From assembly GCA_036514635.1 (NCBI GenBank), contig DATBWU010000065.1:1-37364 (forward strand): a stretch of 37,364 nt of DNA, read 5' to 3'. Every line of letters begins with the position of its first letter. Position 1 is the first letter of the stretch. Of the stretch, positions 31,222 through 37,364 are shown piece after piece. Under the pieces are notes generated by a model. That model was not told the origin of the DNA. It did not search any database and worked only from the letters and a program-made list of their open reading frames with translations. The translations under genes and the position numbers were made by a program. This DNA comes from DASSFZ01 sp036514635 (GTDB taxonomy: Bacteria; Chloroflexota; Anaerolineae; Fen-1058).

Positions 31222-32439
31222 ATGCAAATGGACTTGTTCGGCGCGCCCGAAACGCTTACGGTGTCCGACCTCACGCGCTACATCCACGAGATGTTCGAGG
31301 TCGATTACCGCTTGCAGGATGTCTGGGTGCAAGGCGAGGTGAGCAACGTCAGCCGGCCGGCCAGCGGACACGTGTATTTCTCGCTGAAGGATGCGGGCGC
31401 GCAGATTCGCTGCGTGATGTGGCGCACGACCGTCCAGCAGCAGGAAATGGCGCTGAAGGAAGGCGATGCGATCATCGCGCATGGCCGGGTCAGCGTGTAC
31501 GAGGCGCAGGGCAATTACCAGCTGTACGTCGACGCGATCCGGTCGGCGGGCGGCGTGGGCGAACTGTACTTGCAGTTCGAGCGGCTTAAGGCGAAACTCC
31601 AGGCCGAAGGACTGTTCGACGCCGGGCGCAAGCGACCGATGCCCGAATGGCCCAGGCGCATCGGCCTTGTCACCTCGCCGACCGGCGCAGCGCTGCGCGA
31701 CATTCTGAACGTGCTCTCCAGGCGCTGGCCGCTGCTGGAGGTGCTCCTGTCCCCGACGCAGGTGCAGGGCGAAGACGCACCGCCGCAGATCGTCGCCGCG
31801 CTCGAGCGGTTGTACGCCATCACGGATTTAGACGCGATCCTCGTCGCGCGCGGCGGCGGCTCGATCGAGGACCTGTGGGCGTTCAACGACGAGCGCGTGG
31901 CGCGGGCGATTGCGGCTGCGCCGGTTGCGGTGATCTCAGGCATCGGCCACGAGACCGATTTCACCATCGCCGATTTCGTCGCCGACGTGCGCGCGCCGAC
32001 TCCTTCGGCGGCGGCCGAGTTGATCTCGCCGAACCGCGACGAGTTTCTCCAGGTGCTCGACGATTACTCGGCGCGATTGACGGCCAGCATGGATGCCCGC
32101 CTGCGCGACGCGCGATCGGCGCTGGAGGCGACCCTTCGCGCGCTGAGGCATGTTTCGCCGCAGGCGCAATTGGCGAGCCTGCGCGATCGCCTCGATAGCC
32201 TGGCCGGGTCGCTGGCCGGGGTGTTGAGTCATCGGCTGGCCTTGTGGCACGAGCGGATCGACGGTGCGACGGCGCGGCTCAATGCGCTGAGTCCGTTGGC
32301 CGTGTTGGAGCGAGGCTACGCCGTGGTGCGGCATCAGAAGACGGGCAAAATCGTGCGAAGTGTGAAGCAGGTGAAGACAGGGGACAAGATGCAGGTGCGA
32401 GTGAGCGATGGGGAGATGGGAGTCAGAGTGGAGGGTTAG
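31222..32439 (+). CDS. xseA: Exodeoxyribonuclease VII large subunit
   Basis: 405 aa. N-terminal OB-fold residues about 8-105 (LTVSDLTRYIHEMFEVDYRL, VWVQGEVSNVSRPASGHVYF, SLKDAGAQIRCVMWR). The catalytic domain from about 130 has the family landmarks RIGLVTSPTGAALRDIL, ILVARGGGSIEDLWAFND and GIGHETDFTIADFVAD. A long coiled-coil region (about 270-370) follows, where XseB subunits pack, and LSPLAVLERGYAVV closes it. With XseB it degrades single-stranded DNA to oligonucleotides in repair. Length is typical. The ATG start follows a strong promoter directly, with no ribosome site. A PEBP gene separates it from xseB. Confidence 0.95.
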   Translation: MQMDLFGAPETLTVSDLTRYIHEMFEVDYRLQDVWVQGEVSNVSRPASGHVYFSLKDAGAQIRCVMWRTTVQQQEMALKEGDAIIAHGRVSVYEAQGNYQLYVDAIRSAGGVGELYLQFERLKAKLQAEGLFDAGRKRPMPEWPRRIGLVTSPTGAALRDILNVLSRRWPLLEVLLSPTQVQGEDAPPQIVAALERLYAITDLDAILVARGGGSIEDLWAFNDERVARAIAAAPVAVISGIGHETDFTIADFVADVRAPTPSAAAELISPNRDEFLQVLDDYSARLTASMDARLRDARSALEATLRALRHVSPQAQLASLRDRLDSLAGSLAGVLSHRLALWHERIDGATARLNALSPLAVLERGYAVVRHQKTGKIVRSVKQVKTGDKMQVRVSDGEMGVRVEG

Positions 32440-32449
32440 GGTTTGCTGG

Positions 32450-32527
32450 GTGGATGGGTGGATAGTTGGATGGATGGGTAGTTGGATAGTTGGGTGGTTG
32501 GCTGGTTGGGTGGTTGGCTAGTTGGAT
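32450..32527. repeat. GGATGGGT/GTTGGATA tandem repeats
   Basis: About 78 bases of GTTGG, GATGG and GGTGG units in 4- and 8-base steps, ending close to the ribosome site of the PEBP gene. The reverse complement is the coding repeat at 4262-4318. Confidence 0.75.
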
Positions 32528-32538
32528 GAGGTGTTGCC

Positions 32539-33003
32539 ATGAGTATTCAACTCACCAGTTCTGCTTTCACAGACGGCTCGCCGATTCCGGCCAGGCACAC
32601 CTGTGATGGGCCAGACGTTTCGCCGATGCTGAAGTGGAGCGGTGCGCCTTCCGGCACGAAGAGTTTCGCGCTGATCTGCGACGACCCGGATGCGCCGGCC
32701 GGCACGTGGGTGCATTGGGTGCTGTACAACCTTCCCGCAACGGCTGCGGAACTTCCCGAAGATGTCCCGGAAACCGAGACGCTTTCCGGCGGCGCGAAAC
32801 AAGGCCTGAACGATTTCAACCGCATCGGCTACGGAGGCCCGTGCCCGCCGCGCGGCAATCCGCATCGCTACTTCTTCAAGCTGTACGCGCTGGATACCGA
32901 GCTGAAGCTCAGGGCGCGCGCGACGAAGAAGGACGTGGTCAACGCGATGCAGAATCACATTCTGGCGGAAGGCCAGCTGATGGGCACGTATAAGAGGCTG
33001 TAG
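32539..33003 (+). CDS. YbhB/YbcL-type phosphatidylethanolamine-binding protein family
   Basis: 154 aa from ATG 32539, with GAGGTG 5 bases upstream; that site is the edge of the tandem repeat. Signature motifs: IPARHTCDGPDVSP near the start, SFALICDDPDAPAGTWVHWVLYNLP (the conserved DPDAP and HW), GGPCPPRGNPHRYFFKLYALD, and a helix that ends the protein (MQNHILAEGQLMGTYKR). These proteins bind anionic or phosphorylated ligands in a small pocket. The cellular role in bacteria is poorly defined. No signal peptide. It sits between xseA and xseB on the same strand, so it may be co-transcribed with them; a functional link is not known. Confidence 0.92.
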   Translation: MSIQLTSSAFTDGSPIPARHTCDGPDVSPMLKWSGAPSGTKSFALICDDPDAPAGTWVHWVLYNLPATAAELPEDVPETETLSGGAKQGLNDFNRIGYGGPCPPRGNPHRYFFKLYALDTELKLRARATKKDVVNAMQNHILAEGQLMGTYKRL

Positions 33004-33009
33004 TAAACT

Positions 33010-33076
33010 AACCACCAAGCCACCAGGGCACGAAAAAACTTGAGTGGATTCTTGGTGTCTTCGTGTCTTGGTGGTT
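33010..33076. repeat. Palindromic array of about 9-base CACCAAG units
   Basis: AACCACCAAG (33010-33019) pairs perfectly with CTTGGTGGTT (33067-33076). Further units inside (CCACCAGGGCACGAA and TTGGTGTCTTCGTGT) pair partly. The same design is seen at 4060, 20302, 24422 and 29605. Confidence 0.75.
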
Positions 33077-33105
33077 AATTCGGCGGCAGCAATGAGGATG
33101 TCGAT

Positions 33106-33318
33106 ATGCCGAAGAAAACCACGTTGACTAAAATCGACGACATGACTTTCGAGCAGGCGTTCAAGGAACTCGAAGAGACCGTGGCTAAACTGGAGGGCGG
33201 CGATCTGCCCCTGGAAGCCTCGCTGGCGTTGTTCGAGCGCGGACAGCAGTTGAGCGCGCAGTGCAGCCGCTTGCTCGAACAGGCCGAGTTGAAGGTGACG
33301 CAGCTGGCACAGAGTTAG
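33106..33318 (+). CDS. xseB: Exodeoxyribonuclease VII small subunit
   Basis: 70 aa from ATG 33106, with GAGG upstream. The whole protein is the XseB helical hairpin: MTFEQAFKELEETVAKLEGG, then LPLEASLALFERGQQLSAQC, then LLEQAELKVTQL. The motif E-A-F-K-E-L-E and the short D-L-P-L-E turn are diagnostic. Several XseB chains coat the coiled-coil of XseA and are needed for regulated activity. It follows a PEBP gene on the same strand. Spacing of 102 bases with a palindromic repeat in between. Confidence 0.93.
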   Translation: MPKKTTLTKIDDMTFEQAFKELEETVAKLEGGDLPLEASLALFERGQQLSAQCSRLLEQAELKVTQLAQS

Positions 33319-33418
33319 TTGGATGGTGGGATGGTTGGATGGTGGGATGGTTTGCTGGTGGGATGGTTTGCTGGTGGGATAGTTTGCTGGTTGGATAGCT
33401 GGATGGTTGGTGAGTGGG
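33316..33418. repeat. TTGGATGGTGGGATGG tandem repeats
   Basis: About 100 bases of TTGG/GATGG/TTTGCTGG units in 4-, 8- and 16-base steps. It begins in the xseB stop codon (33316-33318) and ends at the ATG of the patatin gene, so it provides the whole leader of that gene. Confidence 0.8.
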
Positions 33419-35044
33419 ATGGAACTTCACCTGCGCCGAATTCCGTTCTTCACTGATCTGCCCGACGACGCGCTCGACGCGATCCGGCGTCGCCTGCGCA
33501 TTGAGCGCCATCCGCGCGGCGTGGTCCTCTTCAAAGAGGGCGATTGGGGCGACACGATGTATCTCGTTCAGTCGGGCCAGTTGAAGGTGTACTCCAACGT
33601 CACAGGCGACGAGCGCATCTTCGCTTACGTCGGGCCGGGCGGGTTCGTCGGCGAACTGGCGTTACTGCTGGAGCAGCCTCGTTCGGCGACGGTGTCGATT
33701 AACATCGACGCAGAGGTGGCGCTGCTCAACAAGGCCGACCTCGACGACCTGCTGCGCGAGCACCCGGCGATTGCGATCCACTTGGGCCGCGAGCTTGGCC
33801 GGCGATTGGTGGAAACGTCGCACCGTCCGACACGCCGCGAAGAGATCAACCTGATCGCCGTCGAAGGCCCGGCGCAGGCACTGGCGGCCAGCCTGCTGGT
33901 GCAGGCGGGCGGACGCATCGGCCTGTTCAACCTCGCTTCGCCGATCCCACCGGAGCGCGGGCAAGGCGTGACGATCATCGATCCGCCGCCCGATCTGACA
34001 GTCGATGGACTGTCACAGATTCTGGGCGAACTCGTCGGGTTCTACGAGCGCCTGGTCGTCGCCCTGCCCTACGGCGGCGGCGCGTTCCACGAGAAGATCG
34101 TCGAGCTGGCCGACGGCGTGGCGGTGATCGGATCGGGTAAAGCGCCGGTCTGGGCGCAGGGCGCGCGCCGCTACTGGTCGTTGATCAACGAACAACACGA
34201 GATCGACCGGCTGGCGCGGCAGATCGGACGACGCACGGTCGGGCTGGCGATGTCGAGCGGCGGCGCGAAGGGCATTGCACACGTCGGCGTACTGAAGGCC
34301 CTGTGCGGTGCGGACGTGCCTATCGACCTGGTAGCCGGATCGAGCGCAGGCTCGCTCTTCGGTGCATTGTTCTGCGCGGGCCAATCGATCGAGGAGATCA
34401 TCGACTTCGCCAAAGAGCTGAAGCGGATCATCCGCTTGAGAGGCGGCCTGTGGGATTTCATGCTGCCGCCGACGTCCGGCTTGATCCACGGTCGCAAAAC
34501 GGCGAACTTCATCGACAAAGCGCTGGGCGGCAAGACCTTCGACGATCTCCGCATCCCCTTGTACGTCGTCGCGGCGGACATCACAGTCGGCGAGCAGGTA
34601 GTGTTCAACTGGGGCTCGGTGGCGGAGGCCGTGCGTGCGTCGATCGGCATTCCCGGCATCTTCGCGCCGTGGCCGTGGAACGGGCGCTACCTCGTCGATG
34701 GCGGCGTGGTCAACCCGGTGCCGATCAGCGTACTGCAGGAGCGCGGCGCGGATCGCATCATCACGTCGAGCGTCGTCCGCACGCCGGAAGAGCGCGGCGT
34801 CGCACCGCCCGATGCCAAGCGCCCCAACTTCATCGAACTGATGACCTCGATGATGGGTGCGATGGAGGGCGAGATTCTGAAGATGCGCCTGCCCGAAGTC
34901 GATGTGTTTATCCATCCGCACGTCGAGAACTACGGCGCGCTCGATTACGACAAAGCGGACGAGTTGATCGAGATTGGGGAGTTCGCCGCGCGCGAGAAAC
35001 TGCCGGAGATCATGGAGATGCTGAAACCGAAGCCGGAAAGGTGA
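33419..35044 (+). CDS. Cyclic-nucleotide-binding patatin-like phospholipase
   Basis: 541 aa from ATG 33419 (TTG 33407 or GTG 33410 would add up to four residues made by the repeat). Residues about 8-125 are a cNMP-binding fold (LFKEGDWGDTMYLVQSGQLKVY, GPGGFVGELALLLEQPRSATV). Residues about 135-245 are an alpha/beta region (NLIAVEGPAQALAASLLVQ, GERGQGVTIIDPPPD without a clear P-loop) seen between these modules in NTE-like proteins. Residues about 260-440 are the patatin domain: oxyanion GGAKG, nucleophile in GSSAG (S309), catalytic Asp in VDGG (D427). It should release fatty acids from phospholipids or lysophospholipids, possibly under cAMP/cGMP control. Cytosolic or membrane-associated. Confidence 0.92.
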   Translation: MELHLRRIPFFTDLPDDALDAIRRRLRIERHPRGVVLFKEGDWGDTMYLVQSGQLKVYSNVTGDERIFAYVGPGGFVGELALLLEQPRSATVSINIDAEVALLNKADLDDLLREHPAIAIHLGRELGRRLVETSHRPTRREEINLIAVEGPAQALAASLLVQAGGRIGLFNLASPIPPERGQGVTIIDPPPDLTVDGLSQILGELVGFYERLVVALPYGGGAFHEKIVELADGVAVIGSGKAPVWAQGARRYWSLINEQHEIDRLARQIGRRTVGLAMSSGGAKGIAHVGVLKALCGADVPIDLVAGSSAGSLFGALFCAGQSIEEIIDFAKELKRIIRLRGGLWDFMLPPTSGLIHGRKTANFIDKALGGKTFDDLRIPLYVVAADITVGEQVVFNWGSVAEAVRASIGIPGIFAPWPWNGRYLVDGGVVNPVPISVLQERGADRIITSSVVRTPEERGVAPPDAKRPNFIELMTSMMGAMEGEILKMRLPEVDVFIHPHVENYGALDYDKADELIEIGEFAAREKLPEIMEMLKPKPER

Positions 35045-35092
35045 GCAGTGGCAGTGAACAGTGAACAGTGAGCAGTGAACAGTAGACAGTGA
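35041..35092. repeat. GTGAACA heptad tandem repeats
   Basis: About seven units of AGTGAAC/AGTGAGC/AGTAGAC immediately after the patatin stop, much like the short tandem repeats described in cyanobacterial and other genomes. Confidence 0.75.
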
Positions 35093-35106
35093 GTAGTGTT
35101 GGAGTG

Positions 35107-35161
35107 TTTACGTTTTACGCTTCACGTTTTACGCTTTACGTCTTACGCTTCACGTTTTACG
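35107..35161. repeat. TTTTACGC/TTCACG octad tandem repeats
   Basis: About seven units of (G)TTTTACGC, TTCACGTT and CTTTACG. The run extends over the stop codon of murJ (35150-35152), so the last residues RRKT of MurJ derive from repeat DNA. Confidence 0.75.
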
Positions 35162-36694
35162 CCTGATGCCGATCCGCCCGCCGACCCATTGAAGCGCTCC
35201 CTGCAATTCCGCCACTCGCAACAGCAGAGCCGCCGCCCCAAACACAAGTCCCCCCGTTACGATCCCACCCACGCCGCGCATGACCGCACCGGCATTCTGC
35301 GTCACGTTCAGGAAGCCCCACACACCCACGGCCATCACGAGTGAGGCAGCGCCTGTCTTGAGCGCTGCGATCGCAACGCGCCGATCGTCCAAGCCGCCGA
35401 GGCGCGATCGAAGGGTGATCACCAGCAAGATCATCTCCGTGATCGCCGCGACCGTGTTCGCCAGCGCCAGCCCGGCGATGTGCATCGGCCCGATCAGGCT
35501 CAGGCTGAGGATCAGGTTCAGGATCAGGGACACCACACCTAGTTGCACCGGCGTGCGCGTGTCGTGCAGTGCGTAGAAAGCGCGCGTCAGAATCTCGATG
35601 CCCGAGTGGCCGATCAGGCCGAGCGCGTAGAACGCCAGCGCCGTGCCGACCAGCCCGGTCGAGGTATCTTGAAACTCGCCACGCTCGAACAGAAGTTGAA
35701 CCAGCGGCATGCTGAGGACGAGCAACCCCACGGCGGCGGGGATAGCGATGAACAAGATCGCGCGCAGGGTGGCCGATAACGCCGAGCGGAGCTGCTCGAT
35801 CTGCCCACGCGCAAACTGATCGGCGAAGGTGGGGAATGCCGCCGTCGCCACCGACTGGGCCACGATCCCTTGCGGCAGCAGCATCACGCGCCAGGCATAG
35901 TTCAGCGCCGACACGGTCCCTGTCCCTAGCCGCGACCCCAGGCTCGTTTCGACGACAAAGTTGATCTGCACGACCGCCAGCCCCAGGATGCGCGGGGCCA
36001 TCAAGCGCAGCACTTGCCGCACTGCGGGATTGTGCAGCGACAGGCGAGGCGTGTATCGCGCGCCAAGTCGAATCAGGCCCGGCACCTGCACCAGCAGATG
36101 CAGCACCGATCCAATCACCGCGCCGAGCGCCAAGCCGAAAATGTCCGTCACCAGGATCGCGCCGGCGATGATCGACAGGTTATACATCGACGGCGCAAGT
36201 CCGGGCAGCCAGAACTGCTGCCTGGCGTTCAGGATACCCATCACCACACCGCTTACACCGAAGATCACCGGCGAGATGAGCAGCAGACGCATCAGTGGGA
36301 CAGTGATCGCCACCTTGTCCGGGCTGAATCCCGGCGCGAGCAGGTAGGTGACGATCGGTTCGGCGAAGAGCGCGGCCAGCAGCGCCGACACAGACAGCAC
36401 CACGAACACAAGATTGATGATGCTGCTTGCCAGTTGCCACGCGCCGTCTTCGTCGCTGCGGGCAAGATAGCCGGAAAAGGTCGGGATGAACGCGGAGGCC
36501 AGCGCGCCGCCGGCCATCAACGTGAAGATGATGTCGGGGATGCGGAAGGCTGTGACGTAAGCATCGTACTCGCCTGAGGTGCCGAAGTGGGCGCTGATCA
36601 CGACATCGCGCGCCAGGCCCAGCACGCGGCTGACGATGAAAGTCGCCATCACGATGCCGGCGGCGCGCGTAATCTGGCGTGTCGAGGGGGTCAC
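35150..36694 (-). CDS. murJ: Lipid II flippase MurJ (MviN family)
   Basis: 514 aa from GTG 36694. About 14 hydrophobic helices in the MOP-superfamily pattern. Conserved pieces: SRVLGLARDVVISAHFGTSGEYDAY near the N-terminus (RDxxxAxxFG), FTLMAGGALASAFIPTFS, LLISPVIFGVSGVVMGILNARQQF, INFVVETSLGSRLGTGTVSALNYAWR, LPQGIVAQSVATAAFPTFA, and RAFYALHDTRTPVQLG. It flips lipid II outward across the cytoplasmic membrane for peptidoglycan synthesis. Length is standard. A TGGTATAAT extended -10 lies 7 bases upstream of the GTG and there is no ribosome site. The stop codon lies in a tandem repeat. It converges with the patatin gene and has no cell-wall operon around it. Confidence 0.95.
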   Translation of the reverse strand: MTPSTRQITRAAGIVMATFIVSRVLGLARDVVISAHFGTSGEYDAYVTAFRIPDIIFTLMAGGALASAFIPTFSGYLARSDEDGAWQLASSIINLVFVVLSVSALLAALFAEPIVTYLLAPGFSPDKVAITVPLMRLLLISPVIFGVSGVVMGILNARQQFWLPGLAPSMYNLSIIAGAILVTDIFGLALGAVIGSVLHLLVQVPGLIRLGARYTPRLSLHNPAVRQVLRLMAPRILGLAVVQINFVVETSLGSRLGTGTVSALNYAWRVMLLPQGIVAQSVATAAFPTFADQFARGQIEQLRSALSATLRAILFIAIPAAVGLLVLSMPLVQLLFERGEFQDTSTGLVGTALAFYALGLIGHSGIEILTRAFYALHDTRTPVQLGVVSLILNLILSLSLIGPMHIAGLALANTVAAITEMILLVITLRSRLGGLDDRRVAIAALKTGAASLVMAVGVWGFLNVTQNAGAVMRGVGGIVTGGLVFGAAALLLRVAELQGALQWVGGRIGIRRKT

Positions 36695-36701
36695 GGCGGG
36701 G

Positions 36702-36710
36702 ATTATACCA
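36702..36710 (-). promoter_or_regulatory. Leaderless extended -10 promoter of murJ
   Basis: The complement reads TGGTATAAT. Seven bases separate it from the GTG at 36694, the normal transcription start distance. No Shine-Dalgarno sequence and no clear -35. Confidence 0.6.
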
Positions 36711-36718
36711 TTGGCATC

Positions 36719-36753
36719 CAGGTGATCGGCACTGCGGAAGTGCCGGTCACCTG
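36719..36753. repeat. CAGGTGATCGGCACT-family inverted repeat, copy 3
   Basis: CAGGTGATCGGCACT (36719-36733) and AGTGCCGGTCACCTG (36739-36753), with a five-base loop. Both arms are identical to those at 11280-11342, including the single wobble position. Confidence 0.85.
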
Positions 36754-36770
36754 GGTATAAAACGCCAAAA

Positions 36771-36797
36771 GAGTCAAAGGTCGCTGTCCTTTGACTC
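36771..36797. repeat. GAGTCAAAGG inverted repeat
   Basis: GAGTCAAAGG (36771-36780) and CCTTTGACTC (36788-36797) pair perfectly around seven bases. The gap 36711-37049 otherwise has no supported gene. Confidence 0.7.
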
Positions 36798-36986
36798 TCG
36801 GCTAAAGGAGGAGAAGAAGAGGTTTTCCGCCCGCTACTCTTCGATGGTCACTATACACTGTCAAGCGCCATCGGGCATGTCGGCTGCCCTACGCTTCCCC
36901 TACGCCGCTATTAACCTTTCTTTACGAATTGATTCCAAATCCATACGATTTTTGAGATTGTTGAGCCCGGCACGAGCGCGAGGCCC

Positions 36987-37023
36987 GACCATTGGTCAGG
37001 GGGATCACCGGTCGTTTGACCGG
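36987..37023. promoter_or_regulatory. Two GACC dyads upstream of the right-end promoter
   Basis: GACCATTGGTC at 36987-36997, and CCGGTC-GTTT-GACCGG at 37008-37023. They end 26 bases before the -35 box, a position suited to an activator or repressor. Confidence 0.4.
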
Positions 37024-37049
37024 GAGATGTGGACGCCGGGGGATTTTTC

Positions 37050-37078
37050 TTGACTTTCCGGCCGAAGCGTAGTAAAGT
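37050..37078 (+). promoter_or_regulatory. Promoter of the right-end leader
   Basis: TTGACT at 37050-37055, a 17-base spacer and TAAAGT at 37073-37078. Transcription would begin near 37085, giving a leader of about 240 bases before the ATG at 37326. Confidence 0.65.
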
Positions 37079-37110
37079 CACGGCATCTTACAGAAAGGAG
37101 GCGCGCCCGC

Positions 37111-37188
37111 ATGGTCTACAACTTGCTCTCTGCTGTGCCTAGTGGCGGCATGGTTTCACCTTGTCGGGGTGCGCCTGACGACCGGTAA
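37111..37188 (+). CDS. Possible 25-residue leader peptide
   Basis: The frame is ATG 37111 to TAA 37186-37188: MVYNLLSAVPSGGMVSPCRG, then APDDR. AAAGGAGG lies 9 bases upstream, a very strong ribosome site for so short a frame. The stop codon lies in the loop of a hairpin (37173-37196), and a terminator-like hairpin follows at 37211. This arrangement suggests attenuation. The peptide has no run of one amino acid, so the regulating signal is not readable. I do not recognise it. Confidence 0.45.
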   Translation: MVYNLLSAVPSGGMVSPCRGAPDDR

Positions 37189-37196
37189 GGTCAGGC
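37173..37196 (+). promoter_or_regulatory. Leader hairpin at the end of the short ORF
   Basis: GCCTGAC (37173-37179) pairs with GTCAGGC (37190-37196) around a ten-base loop that includes the leader stop codon, so ribosome position could control whether it forms. Confidence 0.5.
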
Positions 37197-37210
37197 TTCT
37201 TGGCTTCTTG

Positions 37211-37249
37211 CGGCCACGGGTGCACTCAACTCCCGTGGCCGTTTCGTTT
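37211..37249 (+). terminator. Terminator-like attenuator hairpin
   Basis: CGGCCACGGG (37211-37220) and CCCGTGGCCG (37232-37241) pair perfectly around 11 bases, followed by TTTCGTTT. It lies between the leader peptide and the downstream gene. Confidence 0.6.
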
Positions 37250-37325
37250 ATTACGGTCACAAGACCGTATCAGATTTCATGGATCGGTGCACCACCGCGC
37301 CGATGCCAATGAAGGGATTAAACTG

Positions 37326-37364
37326 ATGAGTGACACACCCGCGATCAACACCGAGAGCCTGGGG
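37326..37364 (+). CDS. Start of a gene running off the right end (partial)
   Basis: ATG 37326, with AAGGGA 8 bases upstream. The first 13 residues are MSDTPAINTESLG and the frame is still open at the window edge. Too short to identify. It is the likely target of the attenuator-like leader. Confidence 0.6.
   Translation, partial: MSDTPAINTESLG

Noticed and set aside
32450..35161. Repeat runs considered as CRISPR arrays
   Set aside because: Units are 4-16 bases in direct tandem without unique spacers, and no cas genes are in the window.
36711..37053. Plus-strand frame in the gap after murJ
   Set aside because: It runs through two inverted repeats and the murJ promoter region, with no recognisable protein features.
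37085..37325. Known riboswitch at the right end
   Set aside because: The conserved cores I know for TPP, cobalamin, SAM, lysine, M-box, yybP-ykoY, fluoride and guanidine classes were not found by eye.

Overview
The window looks like a chromosomal segment of a Chloroflexota bacterium, most likely an uncultured Anaerolineae-like lineage. I infer this from several things: high GC (roughly 60-65% by eye), secreted proteins with long Thr/Pro linkers (TPTATATPS type), a recurring YLPI(V/M)LR/K motif, cyclic-nucleotide/patatin and TPR-TM-propeller proteins, many promoters with the -10 box only 6-9 nt from the start codon, and intergenic DNA packed with short palindromic and tandem repeats. No rRNA, tRNA or CRISPR array was seen.

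Layout. 1-6.6 kb carries mostly exported proteins: a Pro-rich tail of a gene entering from the left, a kelch/DUF11 secreted protein of lower GC, a half-size ChrA-type transporter on the minus strand, a membrane-anchored GH99-like glycosidase, and a Vps62-like/PrsW-like fusion. 6.65-7.88 kb is an IS1-like insertion sequence with terminal inverted repeats, flanked by fold-back DNA. 8.3-10.3 kb is one uninterrupted frame encoding MobA followed by glutamate dehydrogenase, with a strong internal start for the latter. 10.4-14.3 kb holds a metallo-beta-lactamase-fold hydrolase and a CX5R phosphatase (minus), a divergent winged-helix-like protein (plus), an SdrD-B-like surface protein and an HD-domain hydrolase (minus). 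14.5-20.3 kb (plus) holds transketolase, a small retropepsin-like protein, a remnant resembling a PIN-like toxin, and a 1003-aa secreted lamin-tail/phospholipase-D protein. 20.4-31.0 kb (minus) holds a large multi-PAS hybrid histidine kinase, two tandem paralogues with TPR, one TM segment and a double six-bladed TolB-like propeller, and a solute-binding lipoprotein. 31.2-35.0 kb (plus) holds xseA, a PEBP-family gene, xseB and a cNMP-binding patatin phospholipase. 35.2-36.7 kb (minus) is murJ. The right end has a promoter, a 25-codon ORF, a hairpin, a terminator-like hairpin and the first 13 codons of a further gene, which looks like an attenuator leader.

How the parts relate. The housekeeping genes (gdh, tkt, xseA/xseB, murJ, mobA) are not arranged in obvious pathway operons. 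The accessory content is largely envelope and secretion related: propellers, lamin-tail and SdrD-like surface proteins, a glycosidase, a PrsW-like membrane protein, a lipoprotein and a sensory kinase. The least ordinary signals are the mobA-gdh fused frame, the Vps62/PrsW fusion with altered catalytic residues, the secreted LTD-PLD protein, the tandem double-propeller sensors, the leader at the right end, and a dense, multi-family intergenic repeat landscape that in places supplies start-proximal DNA, stop codons and even coding sequence.
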